From: CAIWXH01 sp964555675
GTDB lineage: Bacteria > Chloroflexota > Chloroflexia > Chloroflexales > Chloroflexaceae
Assembly (NCBI GenBank): GCA_964555675.1
Contig: CAZKTU010000055.1
Span: 1 to 32,067 of the forward strand
Direction: 5' to 3'
Length of the DNA stretch: 32,067 bases
Positions 1 to 8,661 of this stretch are shown here, piece after piece (within the stretch, counting starts at the first letter, position 1; each line of letters begins with the position of its first letter). The position numbers and the translations under genes were made by a program. Under the pieces are notes generated by a model. That model had not been told where the DNA came from, made no database searches, and was given only the letters and a program-made list of their open reading frames with translations.

Positions 1-1671
1 GGCGCCGACCCCTCGCGCCCGCTGCACTACGAGGGCGCGATCGGCGGCCCGCCCCTGGCGAACTGGGACAAGGGCCAGCACGCCACCGACATCGTCTGCC
101 CGATGTACGCCCCCGTCGATGCGCTCGTCGCCTGGGCCGAGGCGGGCGGGGGCGAGCGCCCGCTGATCCTCTGCGAGTTCTCGCACGCCATGGGCAACAG
201 CAATGGCGGCCTGGCCGACTACTTCGCCGCCTTCGAGCGCTACCCCCAACTGCAGGGCGGCTTCGTCTGGGAGTGGATCGACCACGGGATCAGGCGCGCG
301 ACGCCCGATGGCACGGCCTACTGGGCCTACGGCGGCGACTTCGGCGATACGCCCAATGACGTCAACTTCTGCGCCGACGGCCTGGTCTGGCCCGACCGCA
401 CGCCCCACCCGGCCATGGCCGAGCTGAAGCACCTAGCGCAACCCGTGCGGGTCGACGGGCTCGACCTGGCCGCGGGCCAGATCAGCGTGCGCAACCGGCG
501 CGACTTCAGCAGCCTGGCCGACCTCGACGGTAGCTGGACCCTGCTACGAGACGGTGAGCCTGTGCGCAGCGGCGCTCTGCCGCCCCTCGACCTCGCGCCC
601 GGCGCCAATGCTACGCTGACCCTCGACGGCGCGATCCCGGACGGGCCCGGCGAGTGGCTGCTCAACGTGCGCTTCGCGCAGCGCGAGGCGAGCGCCTGGG
701 CCGAGGCCGGCCACGAGGTCGCCTGGTCGCAACTGGCCCTGCCGAGCGTCGCGGCGCAGCCGGCAGCGCAGCCGGCGGGCGAGGTGACGGTGGCCCAGAG
801 CGAGCAGAGCCTGAGCCTCGCGGTCGGGGCGGTGCGCGCGACGGTCGACCGGGCGACGGGTCTGCTGACCTGGCTGGGCGCCGGCGAGCAGAACCTGCTC
901 CGCGAGGGCCCGCGGCTCAACCTCTGGCGGGCCGCAACTGATAATGACGGCCTCAAGCTGCGCGGGCCCGAGCCCGGCAAGACCCTGACCCGCTGGCTGG
1001 CGCTCGGCCTCGACCGGCTCGAGCAGCGGGTCGAGCACGTCGAGCTGCGCGAGGCGAACGACGGCGCGCCGCAGATCGCGGTCCGGCACCAGGCCAGCGG
1101 GCGCGGGCAGTGGGACGACGCCGTGATCGACTCGGTGTACACCCTGCGGGGCGACGGCGCTCTCGAGGTCGAGCACAGCGTGACCCTGGCGCCCGAACTG
1201 AGCGACCTGCCGCGGGTCGGGGTGCTGCTAGCCCTGGCGCCCGGGCGCGAGCAGCTGAGCTGGTATGGCCGCGGCCCCTGGGAGAACTACCCCGACCGCA
1301 AGGCCAGCGCCATGCTCGGCCGCTACACCGGCACGGTGGCCGAGCAGTATGTGCCCTACATCGTGCCGCAGGAGCACGGGTTGAAGACCGATGTGCGCGA
1401 GCTGAGGCTGACGGGGGAGGACGGCAGCGGCCTGAGCGTGAGCGCGCGACCGACCCTGGCCTTCTCGGCGAGCCACTACAGCCCCGCCGATCTCTTCGCG
1501 GCCACGCATACCCACGAGCTCGCGCCGCGCCCAGAGGTCATCCTCTGCCTCGACGGTGCGCACCGCGGCCTGGGAACCAACAGCTGCGGCCCCGACACCG
1601 CCGAGCGCTTCCGCCTGAGCGCGGGCGCGCACCAGTTCGCCTATTGCCTGCGGCCGCTTGAAAAGGATTAA
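1..1671 (+). CDS. lacZ: Beta-galactosidase, GH2 LacZ-type (5' end off window)
   Basis: This is the C-terminal part of a retaining beta-galactosidase that hydrolyses terminal beta-D-galactosides. The frame is open from base 1 with no start, so the upstream half lies outside the window; 556 codons remain of a family that usually has about 1,000 residues. The nucleophile region reads LILCEFSHAMGNSNGG, with the catalytic Glu at nt 175-177, and is followed by the LacZ-like GGFVWEWID and WAYGGDFGD. The C-terminal beta-galactosidase small-chain domain is present (RAATDNDG, WYGRGPWENYPDR, LGTNSCGPD). No signal peptide can be judged. The stop lies 9 nt before the alpha-mannosidase start, so the two are probably co-transcribed. 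GH2 membership is certain; galactosidase specificity rests on the LacZ-like motifs. Confidence 0.93.
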   Translation, partial: GADPSRPLHYEGAIGGPPLANWDKGQHATDIVCPMYAPVDALVAWAEAGGGERPLILCEFSHAMGNSNGGLADYFAAFERYPQLQGGFVWEWIDHGIRRATPDGTAYWAYGGDFGDTPNDVNFCADGLVWPDRTPHPAMAELKHLAQPVRVDGLDLAAGQISVRNRRDFSSLADLDGSWTLLRDGEPVRSGALPPLDLAPGANATLTLDGAIPDGPGEWLLNVRFAQREASAWAEAGHEVAWSQLALPSVAAQPAAQPAGEVTVAQSEQSLSLAVGAVRATVDRATGLLTWLGAGEQNLLREGPRLNLWRAATDNDGLKLRGPEPGKTLTRWLALGLDRLEQRVEHVELREANDGAPQIAVRHQASGRGQWDDAVIDSVYTLRGDGALEVEHSVTLAPELSDLPRVGVLLALAPGREQLSWYGRGPWENYPDRKASAMLGRYTGTVAEQYVPYIVPQEHGLKTDVRELRLTGEDGSGLSVSARPTLAFSASHYSPADLFAATHTHELAPRPEVILCLDGAHRGLGTNSCGPDTAERFRLSAGAHQFAYCLRPLEKD

Positions 1672-1680
1672 CGCCGACAT

Positions 1681-4600
1681 ATGTTATTCACACTCGAGAA
1701 GCTCACCGCCCGCATCCCGGAGATTATCGCCGCCGCCGTCCGTGAGAGTCGCCCGCTCGACGCGGTCGAGCTCTGTGTGGCCCCCGGGCCGGTCGCCGCT
1801 AGCGCGATGGCGCCACCGCCGCCGCCCGACGCGCCCGGCTGGGCGCCCTTCAGGCGGGGGGAGCTCTGGGGAGGGCCGCCCGGCAGCACCGCCGACACGC
1901 CGCTGCCGGCCCTCGACTGGGGCGTCCCCGAGAAGGGCGGCGGCACCTACTGGCTGCGCACCAGCTTCGAGGTGCCCGCCGACTGGCGCGGGCGCCCGGT
2001 GCGGCTGGCCCTGGATTGGGAAGATCGCGATCAGGCCAGCCTGGAGGCGATCGTCTACCTCGACGGGCAGGCCCTCTCGGGCCTCGACGACTTCCACCGC
2101 AGCATCCTGCTGCCCGAGGCGGCCCACACGGGCGTCCATCAGCTGCTGCTGCGCTGCTTCCTGCCCTACCACCGACCCTTCGGCGGGCTGCACCTGCGCC
2201 TGCGCGACGAGACGATCTTCCAGCTCGGCCAGACCATGCGCGCGGTGAGCGAGGCCATCCCCACCTATCGCGAGAGCGAGACCACCGGGCACGCCCTGCT
2301 CGCCCGCCTGAACGAGGCCTATGGCACGCTCGACCTACGCGAGGGCTGGCGCAGCGAGCGCTTCGCCGCCTCAGCCGAGCGCGCGCTGGCCGGGCTGCGC
2401 GAGGGCCTGCCGCAACGCCCCGAAGCGGGCGAGAGCGCCCCGACGATCATCGCCACCGGCCACGCCCACCTCGACGTGGCCTGGCTCTGGCCCCTCTGGC
2501 GGACCCGGCAGAAGGTCGCCCACACCGTGGCCAACGCCCTGCACCTGATGGAGCGCTACCCCGAGTACCACTTCAGCATGTCGCAGCCCCAGGTCTACGC
2601 CTACCTCAAAGAGGACGACCCCGAGCTGTATGCGCGCATGAAGGAGCGCATCGCCGAGGGGCGCTTCGAGCCAGTGGGCATGATGTGGCTCGAGCCCGAC
2701 TGCAATGTCACCGGCGGCGAGTCGCTGGTGCGCCAGCTGCTCCAGGGGGCGCGTTTCTTCGCCGAAGAGTTCGGCGAGCTGCAGCACGTGGTCTGGCTCC
2801 CCGACGTCTTTGGCTACAGCGCGGCCCTGCCCCAGCTGATGCGCGGCTGCGGGATCACCAGCTTCATGACCACCAAGATCAGCTGGAACCAGTTTAACCG
2901 CATGCCGCACGACACCTTCCGCTGGCGCGGCATCGACGGCAGCGAGGTGCTGACCCACTTCATCACGGCGACCTCGCAGCCGGTGAAACACCTCTCCGAC
3001 GCCCAGTTCTACACCTACGTGGGCAACATGAGCGGCGGCGAGGCCTTCGGCCTGTGGAACCACTACCGCCAGAAGCCGATCAACGACGAGCTGCTCTACT
3101 GCTACGGCTGGGGCGACGGCGGCGGCGGCCCCACCGAGGAGATGCTGGAGGCCGCGCGGGTCTTCGGCGAGCTGCCGGGCTTCCCGAAGGTGCAGCCGGG
3201 CCGGGTCGAGCAGTACTTCCAGCGGCTCTACGAGCGGGTCTGGGACGACCCGGGCCTGCCGACCTGGGTTGGCGAGCTCTACCTGGAGTACCATCGCGGC
3301 ACGTATACGAGCCAGGCCCGCACCAAGCAGGCCAACCGCGCCGCCGAGCTGCGCTACCGCGAGGCCGAGTGGCTCAACGCCTGGGCCGTGAGCCAGGGCG
3401 CCGCGAGCCGCCAGGCCGAGCTCGACGCCGGCTGGCGCACCATCCTGCTGAACCAGTTCCACGACATCCTGCCCGGCAGCAGCGTCCACCAGGTCTATGT
3501 CGACAGCGATGCCCAATACGCCGAGGCCCTCGCCACCGCCGCAGAGGTCTGGGCCTCGTCCGCGGCGTCGGTGCTCGGGGCGGCCGAGCCGGGGTCGCCC
3601 GCGCCCGCCTACACGGTGGTGAACAGCCTGCCCTGGGAGCGCCACGACCCCGTGCGGATCGCCCTGCCGAGCGGCGAGGCTCCGGCCCTGGCCGCAGCCG
3701 GCGCCCCCGTGACGACCCAGCTGGTCGAGGAGCAGCCCGGCGAGCGGGCGCTGCTGGCCGCGGTGACGACCCCGAGCTACGGCTACCAGCTGGTCACGGC
3801 CGACCAGGCAGCGCAGGCCCCCGCGCCGCAGGGCGAACTCGTGGCCGAGCGCAACGTCCTGGCCAACGCCGAGCTGCGGCTCGAGCTCGACGAGCACGGC
3901 GAGATCGTCTCGCTCTTCGACCGGCGGGCCGAGCGCGAGCTGCTGGCCGCGGGGCGGCCGGCCAACCAGCTGGTGCTCTACGAGGACCGGCCGCTGCGCT
4001 GGGACGCCTGGGACATCGACATCTTCTACGACCAGAAGCCCTACCCGGTGCACGAGATTGTCGACTGGCAGGTGGTGGAGACCGGGCCGTTGCGGGCGGC
4101 GGTGGAGATCACGCGGCAGGTGGGCCAGAGCGTCATCAGGCAGCGCATCTGCCTGTGGCGCGACTCGCGCCGGATCGACTTCGTGACCACCGTCGACTGG
4201 CACGAGCGTCAGATGCTGCTGCGGGCGCTCTTCCCGCTCGAGCTGAACGCCAGCCGGGCCACCTGCGAGATCCAGTTCGGCGCGGTCGAGCGGCCCACCC
4301 ACCGCAACACCAGCTGGGATGTGGCCCGCTTCGAGGTCTGCGCGCAGCGCTGGGTCGACCTGAGCGAGGGCGACTACGGGGTGGCGCTGCTAAACAACGG
4401 CAAGTACGGCCACAGCCTGCGCGACAATGTGCTGGGCCTCTCGCTGCTCAAGGGCGCGATCTTCCCCGACCGCGAGGCCGACCAGGGGCGGCACCAGTTC
4501 ACCTACAGCCTGCTGCCGCACCAGGGCGACTGGCGCGCGGGCGAGGTGGTGCGGCGGGCCTACGAGCTCAACGCGCCGCTGATCGCCCTGCCGCTGGCCC

Positions 4601-4893
4601 AGCCGCCCGCCCCGGCGGCCCCGCAGCAGCACTCGTTCCTGAGCGTCACGGGCGACCACGTCGTGGTCGAGACGATCAAGGTGGCCGACGACGGCGACGG
4701 GCTGATCGTGCGGCTCTACGAGGCCCACAACCAGCGCGGGCGCGCCAGCCTGCGCTTCGGGCGCCCCGTGGCCTCCGCCGAGGAGACCGACCTGCTCGAG
4801 CGCCCCGTCGGCCCGCTGACCGTCGCCGGCGATACGCTCGAGGTCGCCGTGCGCCCCTTCGAGGTGAAGACCCTGCGCGTGCGGTTGGGCTAG
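1681..4893 (+). CDS. Alpha-mannosidase, GH38
   Basis: This 1,070-residue protein is a metal-dependent retaining alpha-mannosidase, which trims alpha-linked mannose from glycans. The N-terminal ~250 residues form the beta-rich and helical extension typical of long bacterial GH38 enzymes. The catalytic domain opens with GHAHLDVAWLWP (zinc ligands His263 and Asp265). WLPDVFGYSAALPQLM carries the nucleophile Asp375, and NQFHDILPGSS supplies the last metal ligand, His594. Beta-sandwich domains fill the C-terminal half. No signal peptide is seen, so the enzyme is likely cytoplasmic and acts on imported oligosaccharides. The ATG was chosen because it follows the galactosidase stop by 9 nt, with a purine-rich AAAAGGA at 1661-1667. 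It converges on the minus-strand dehydratase across the repeat element at 4918-5071. Confidence 0.93.
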   Translation: MLFTLEKLTARIPEIIAAAVRESRPLDAVELCVAPGPVAASAMAPPPPPDAPGWAPFRRGELWGGPPGSTADTPLPALDWGVPEKGGGTYWLRTSFEVPADWRGRPVRLALDWEDRDQASLEAIVYLDGQALSGLDDFHRSILLPEAAHTGVHQLLLRCFLPYHRPFGGLHLRLRDETIFQLGQTMRAVSEAIPTYRESETTGHALLARLNEAYGTLDLREGWRSERFAASAERALAGLREGLPQRPEAGESAPTIIATGHAHLDVAWLWPLWRTRQKVAHTVANALHLMERYPEYHFSMSQPQVYAYLKEDDPELYARMKERIAEGRFEPVGMMWLEPDCNVTGGESLVRQLLQGARFFAEEFGELQHVVWLPDVFGYSAALPQLMRGCGITSFMTTKISWNQFNRMPHDTFRWRGIDGSEVLTHFITATSQPVKHLSDAQFYTYVGNMSGGEAFGLWNHYRQKPINDELLYCYGWGDGGGGPTEEMLEAARVFGELPGFPKVQPGRVEQYFQRLYERVWDDPGLPTWVGELYLEYHRGTYTSQARTKQANRAAELRYREAEWLNAWAVSQGAASRQAELDAGWRTILLNQFHDILPGSSVHQVYVDSDAQYAEALATAAEVWASSAASVLGAAEPGSPAPAYTVVNSLPWERHDPVRIALPSGEAPALAAAGAPVTTQLVEEQPGERALLAAVTTPSYGYQLVTADQAAQAPAPQGELVAERNVLANAELRLELDEHGEIVSLFDRRAERELLAAGRPANQLVLYEDRPLRWDAWDIDIFYDQKPYPVHEIVDWQVVETGPLRAAVEITRQVGQSVIRQRICLWRDSRRIDFVTTVDWHERQMLLRALFPLELNASRATCEIQFGAVERPTHRNTSWDVARFEVCAQRWVDLSEGDYGVALLNNGKYGHSLRDNVLGLSLLKGAIFPDREADQGRHQFTYSLLPHQGDWRAGEVVRRAYELNAPLIALPLAQPPAPAAPQQHSFLSVTGDHVVVETIKVADDGDGLIVRLYEAHNQRGRASLRFGRPVASAEETDLLERPVGPLTVAGDTLEVAVRPFEVKTLRVRLG

Positions 4894-4917
4894 CACCACC
4901 CGGCCTTCAGCGCTCTC

Positions 4918-5071
4918 GGTTTTACCACGAAGGGCACGAAGGGCACGAAGGTGCGAGAGAAGCTGTGCCGTGGCGAGTCCGTACGAGCCTCTCGCTCGGC
5001 ACAGCGTTCAACCTGGGCGCTGAACGTAGTCAAGCCCTTCGCGCGCTTCGTGGTCTTCGTGGTGAGAAACC
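4918..5071. repeat. Imperfect inverted-repeat element with ACGAAGG tandem units
   Basis: The left arm (4918-4950) contains a 9-nt unit, CACGAAGGG, repeated nearly three times. The right arm (5037-5071) is its imperfect reverse complement, ending CTTCGTGGTGAGAAACC. Between them is a second, nearly perfect hairpin (4962-5005) with GCTGTGCC on the left and GGCACAGC on the right. The element fills the gap between the convergent GH38 and dehydratase genes. It could fold into a large cruciform or act as a bidirectional terminator. Open frames run through it, but they show no protein-like features. Confidence 0.75.
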
Positions 5072-5096
5072 CGCCACCTACGAGCAGTTCTGGTCA

Positions 5097-6281
5097 TCAA
5101 TGAGTGAGCGCCGGCGTGCGGTAGAGGGTCTTGCCGCCCACGCGGATCTCGACGTCTTGCAGGTAGGGGGCGATGCCCGCCAGGTCGGGGGTTACCCCGA
5201 GGCCGGGGCCGTCGGGCAGGTGGATGCGCCCGTCGGCGTCTGGCACGATATGCTCGGCGGTGATGGCGAGGGCGAGCGAGCGCGGCTCGACCGGGTACTC
5301 GCAGATCGCGTCGGGCTCGCTGGCGGCGTAGGGCTGCAGCGAGGCGCTGAGGGCCAGGTGCGAGGTGAAGGTGTGATTGACGTAGGTGACGCCGCGGGCG
5401 CGGGCGGCCTCGGCGACCTGGCGGGCCACCGAGATCCCGCCGATGCGCCCGGCGTCGATCTGGATGTAGCCCAGGTCGGCGTAGTCGAGCAGCTGCTCGG
5501 CCATGTGGAAGGTGTGGCAGCCCTCGCCCGCGGCCAGGCGCACCGGCCCGGCCAGCCCGGCCAGCCGGCTGTAGGCGCCCAGCGCGCCCGAGACGAAGGG
5601 CTCCTCGAGCCAGAGCACCCGGCAAGCCCGCAGCGCGTCGAGCCGCCGCTCGGCCCGCTCGACATCGTCGAGCCAGACTGTGCCGACGTCGATCAGCAGC
5701 ACCCCGTCGTCGCCCAGCCCCTCGCGGGCGGCGAAGACCTGGGCGGCGTCATCCTCGGGGGTGCCGAGGCCGTAGGGGCCCCAGCCGAACTTGGCGGCCC
5801 GGTAGCCCTGTTCGCGCACGCGCCGCCCCTTCTCAAGGGTCTCCTGCGGGGTGTCGCCGAAGAGCTGCGAGGCGTAGGGCAGCTTGGGGGTGGGCCGCTG
5901 GTCGCCCAGCAGCTTGTAGACCGGCTCGCCATAGCGCCGCCCGAGCAGATCCCACATGGCGATATCGATGCCCGAGAGCGTATGATCGGCCTGGAGCAGG
6001 TCGAGGCTCTGGGCGCGCACCAGGTCGCCGATGCGGCCGATATCGGCGGGGTCCTCGAGCCGCTGGCCCAGCACCGAGTCGCGCACGGGCTTGCAGGCGC
6101 TATGGGACATCGGGCAGACGAAGCTGGCGATCGAGACCAGGGGCGCCGCCTCGCACTCGCCCCAACCGACGTGCTCGCCGGCCTGCACGCGCACGAGCAG
6201 GGCGTCCTGGCTGCCGTCGCCGATGTCCAGCACCTCGGGCATCGAGAGATAGTAGAAGTCAACCGCGTCGATCGTGGTCAC
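5097..6281 (-). CDS. Mandelate racemase/muconate lactonizing family dehydratase (enolase superfamily)
   Basis: This 394-residue enolase-superfamily enzyme is probably a sugar-acid dehydratase. The N-terminal capping domain (about 1-125) is followed by a TIM barrel. With GTG as residue 1, the visible active-site elements are Lys164 in AAKFGWGP, metal ligands Asp198 (LLIDVGTVW), Glu226/227 (LEEP) and Glu253 (AAGEG), Asp276 (IDAGRIGG), and a His in the NHTFTSHLALSAS loop. This Lys plus His-Asp dyad pattern is that of the mandelate racemase subgroup, which includes galactonate, rhamnonate and fuconate dehydratases. GTG at 6281 was preferred to an ATG at 6305 because GGAGG (6288-6292) lies 6 nt upstream of it. 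The substrate cannot be read from sequence; the galactosidase neighbours make a hexonate plausible. Confidence 0.85.
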   Translation of the reverse strand: MTTIDAVDFYYLSMPEVLDIGDGSQDALLVRVQAGEHVGWGECEAAPLVSIASFVCPMSHSACKPVRDSVLGQRLEDPADIGRIGDLVRAQSLDLLQADHTLSGIDIAMWDLLGRRYGEPVYKLLGDQRPTPKLPYASQLFGDTPQETLEKGRRVREQGYRAAKFGWGPYGLGTPEDDAAQVFAAREGLGDDGVLLIDVGTVWLDDVERAERRLDALRACRVLWLEEPFVSGALGAYSRLAGLAGPVRLAAGEGCHTFHMAEQLLDYADLGYIQIDAGRIGGISVARQVAEAARARGVTYVNHTFTSHLALSASLQPYAASEPDAICEYPVEPRSLALAITAEHIVPDADGRIHLPDGPGLGVTPDLAGIAPYLQDVEIRVGGKTLYRTPALTH

Positions 6282-6308
6282 TGAGGCCCTCCGCTGACAA
6301 TGCACTCA

Positions 6309-6330
6309 CCCTCTTGAGTATATACTAGTA
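6309..6330 (-). promoter_or_regulatory. AT-rich promoter-like site upstream of dehydratase gene
   Basis: A 10-bp palindrome, AGTATATACT (6317-6326), gives a good minus-strand TATACT -10 element. The matching -35 is poor. It is the only AT-rich stretch between the divergent dehydratase and alpha-galactosidase genes and could serve either. Confidence 0.35.
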
Positions 6331-6349
6331 GAGCTTTCCGCAAGTGCCT

Positions 6350-6386
6350 GCCCGGTTGCGACCAAGGACGAAAGACCGAAGACCAA
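6350..6386 (+). repeat. Dispersed 37-bp repeat, copy A
   Basis: This stretch matches 15769-15805 at 36 of 37 positions in the same orientation, starting GCCCGGTTGCGACC and ending AAGACCAA. It lies between divergent genes and stands alone here. Copy B is the left arm of a larger inverted repeat. Confidence 0.85.
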
Positions 6387-6465
6387 ATGCATAACTTTAC
6401 GCCCTTGCGCCAAGCCGTACCAGTCGCTCCGCGTGCGTAAACTGCCCCGCATACCCCAGGAGGCA

Positions 6466-8523
6466 ATGGTGCCCCCAGAACTGATCGATCTGTCCACCCC
6501 CGCGCTCGATTGTAGTTTCCAGACCGGCGCCGGGCTCGCCCTCACGGCCCTCGGGCTGCCCGGCCAGCCCTGGGCCCTGCCCTCATCAGGCCTCTTCGCC
6601 GTCGAGGTCGACGGCCAGCGCATCGACGGGCGCACGCCGGGGCTCGTGGTGGCGAGCACGTCCGTGGACGAGAGCGCGCCGGGCCGCCGCGAGCTGACCG
6701 TCGCGCTGCACCATGGCGAGAGCGGCCTGGGCATCGACTACCACCTCGCGCTCTATGCCGACACGGCCCTGGTCGAGAGCTGGATCACAATCCGCAACCT
6801 GGGGGCCGCGAGCCGGCGCATCACCCGGCTCGACTCCCTCGCCCTCGACCTGCCGGCCGGCGACTACGAGCGGCTGAGCTTCACCGGCGACTGGGGCCTG
6901 GAGTTCGAGCCGCAGCGCGAGCCCCTGGCCGCGAGCGTGATCCTCGAGAGCCGCTCGGGCCGCTCGTCGAAGGGCGACCTGCCCTGGTTCGCCCTCGCCC
7001 GCGATGGGCGCACGCTGCTCGGCGCGGCGGTGGCCTGGTCGGGGAACTGGGCCATGCGGCTTGAGCCGAGCGGCGCGGGCTTCACGCTCAGCGGCGGCCT
7101 GCACGACTGGGAGTTCGCCGCCGAGCTGGCGCCGGGCGGCCAGATCGCGGCGCCGCCGTTCGTCGTGGCCCTGGCCGAGGGGCAGGATCTCGCGGCTCTC
7201 TCGACGCAGTACGCGCGGGTGGGGCGAAAGTACTGGTACCCCCACAACCCCCTTGCCGACCAGCTGCCGGTGGAGTGGAACCACTGGTGGAGCTACGAGG
7301 ACAAGGATCTCGACGAGGCGGTCTTCAGGCGCAATGTCGACGTGGCCGCCCAGCTGGGCATGGAGGTCTGCGCTCTCGACGCCGGCTGGTTCGGGCCGAG
7401 CGACGCGGGCACCCACTGGTACGAGCAGCGCGGCGACTGGGACATGGTCAACACCCAGCGTTTCCCCTCGGGGCTGCGGGCGCTCTCGGACTATGTACAC
7501 GAGCGAGGGATGGCCTTCGGGATCTGGTGCGAGATCGAGGCGATCGGCAAGCAGGCTCGCCTGGCGGTCGAGCGGCCCGAGCTGGTCGCGACGCGGGGCG
7601 GCGAGCCCCTGGGGTATGTCTGCCTGGGGAGCCAGGCCGGCCGTGACTGGGCCCTGGCCACGCTCAGCCGGATCATCGACGAGTACCGCTGCGACTGGGT
7701 CAAGCTCGACTTCAACCTGGACCCCGGGGCCGGCTGCGACCGTGACGACCACGGCCACGGGCCGGGCGACGGGCTCTACGCCCACTACCAGGGCTACTAC
7801 GAGCTACTGGCAGCGGTGCGGGCGCGCCACCCGCATGTGGTACTCGAGAACTGCTCGTCGGGCGGGCTGCGCATCGACCTGGGGATCGCCCGGCAGACCC
7901 ACATGGCCTTCCTGAGCGACCCCGACTGGCCCGAGCACAGCCTGCAATGCTTCTGGGGCGCCAGCCTCATGCTCGCGCCCGACGCGCTGCTGCACTGGGG
8001 CTACTGCGAGTGGAGCCACGCCGAGCACCGCATGCAGCATTTCGACCCGCGCGACCCGGCCCTCACGCCCCAGCAGGTCGACTACTACACCCGCATCTCG
8101 ATGCTGCGGCGCTTCGGCTTCTCGCAGCGCCTGCCCGACCTGCCCGCCTGGGTGGCGGCGCGCTACGCCGAGCTGATCGCCGACTACAAGGACCACGTGC
8201 GGCGCTTCGTGCGCGACGGCGACTTGCTGCGGCTCACCGGCCAGCCGCGGCGCTTCGGCGAGGGCGAGCGCTGGGCCGCCTTCCAGTACGCCATGCCCGA
8301 CGGCTCAGAGCACCTCATGGCGGCCTTCCGCCTGCCCGGCGGCGCGCCCGAGCAGAGCGTAGCCCTCGCCGGGCTCGACCCGGAGCGGCGCTACACCCTG
8401 AGCTGGCTGGGCGAGGATCGGGCCGAAACGCGGACGGGGGCCGAGCTCATGGCCGACGGGGTCGCCCTGGCCCTGCCCGAGGAGGGCTCGGCGATGGTTT
8501 TGCTCAGGGCAAACTTGGCTTGA
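6466..8523 (+). CDS. Alpha-galactosidase, GH36
   Basis: This ~685-residue clan GH-D glycosidase hydrolyses alpha-galactosides such as raffinose-type sugars and galactomannan side chains. It has an N-terminal beta-sandwich (about 1-260) and then a TIM barrel starting near VEWNHWWSYEDKDLDE. The nucleophile Asp (~415) sits in WVKLDFNLD, ENCSSGG follows about 46 residues later, and the acid/base Asp (~485) is in FLSDPDWPEHS, exactly 70 residues after the nucleophile. The C-terminal beta domain is complete. AGGAGG at 6458-6463 places the start at ATG 6466 or GTG 6469; a GTG at 6433 stays in frame but has no ribosome site. No signal peptide is seen, so it is likely cytoplasmic. Its stop codon lies inside the -35 box of the next promoter. 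Confidence 0.92.
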   Translation: MVPPELIDLSTPALDCSFQTGAGLALTALGLPGQPWALPSSGLFAVEVDGQRIDGRTPGLVVASTSVDESAPGRRELTVALHHGESGLGIDYHLALYADTALVESWITIRNLGAASRRITRLDSLALDLPAGDYERLSFTGDWGLEFEPQREPLAASVILESRSGRSSKGDLPWFALARDGRTLLGAAVAWSGNWAMRLEPSGAGFTLSGGLHDWEFAAELAPGGQIAAPPFVVALAEGQDLAALSTQYARVGRKYWYPHNPLADQLPVEWNHWWSYEDKDLDEAVFRRNVDVAAQLGMEVCALDAGWFGPSDAGTHWYEQRGDWDMVNTQRFPSGLRALSDYVHERGMAFGIWCEIEAIGKQARLAVERPELVATRGGEPLGYVCLGSQAGRDWALATLSRIIDEYRCDWVKLDFNLDPGAGCDRDDHGHGPGDGLYAHYQGYYELLAAVRARHPHVVLENCSSGGLRIDLGIARQTHMAFLSDPDWPEHSLQCFWGASLMLAPDALLHWGYCEWSHAEHRMQHFDPRDPALTPQQVDYYTRISMLRRFGFSQRLPDLPAWVAARYAELIADYKDHVRRFVRDGDLLRLTGQPRRFGEGERWAAFQYAMPDGSEHLMAAFRLPGGAPEQSVALAGLDPERRYTLSWLGEDRAETRTGAELMADGVALALPEEGSAMVLLRANLA

Positions 8524-8549
8524 CAAGGCGTGCGCAGCCCTGTTATACT
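8520..8549 (+). promoter_or_regulatory. Sigma70-like promoter of sugar transporter operon
   Basis: TTGACA (8520-8525) and TATACT (8544-8549) are separated by 18 nt; shifting the -10 by one base gives 17. Transcription should start near 8556, leaving a leader of about 105 nt. The TGA stop of the alpha-galactosidase gene is embedded in the -35 box, so the transporter operon has its own start even though the genes nearly abut. Confidence 0.8.
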
Positions 8550-8575
8550 GCGAATATTCTCCAGTACGAACTATT

Positions 8576-8589
8576 TTCACAGATGTGAA
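8576..8589. promoter_or_regulatory. Operator-like palindrome, probable IclR-family binding site
   Basis: TTCACAGATGTGAA is a perfect 6-2-6 inverted repeat about 20 nt downstream of the predicted transcription start. The same TTCACA-NN-TGTGAA sequence occurs at 16707-16720 at the promoter of the IclR-type regulator in this window. A shared site points to control of this operon by that regulator. Confidence 0.7.
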
Positions 8590-8661
8590 CGGCATTTGGC
8601 CAGCTATGGCCTGGCTGTTCTCCAGATGATCGCCGGTTGTGCTCAGAGAGGAGCCTGGCTG

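Noticed and set aside
2371..4302. Long open frame on the minus strand opposite the alpha-mannosidase gene
   Set aside because: It is antisense to a clear GH38 gene, has a low-complexity His/Gly/Leu-rich composition and no domain; GC-rich codon bias produces such frames.
4921..4950. CACGAAGGG direct repeats as a CRISPR array
   Set aside because: The units are contiguous, only about three in number and without spacers; no cas genes are present.
3054..6284. Very long plus-strand open frame spanning the alpha-mannosidase end, the repeat element and the dehydratase antisense
   Set aside because: It crosses two genes with convincing catalytic motifs in other frames and is Arg/Pro/Ala-rich noise.
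8530..8661. Extended N-terminus of the first permease from GTG 8530
   Set aside because: It would begin inside the promoter, before the predicted transcription start; a good ribosome site supports GTG 8662.
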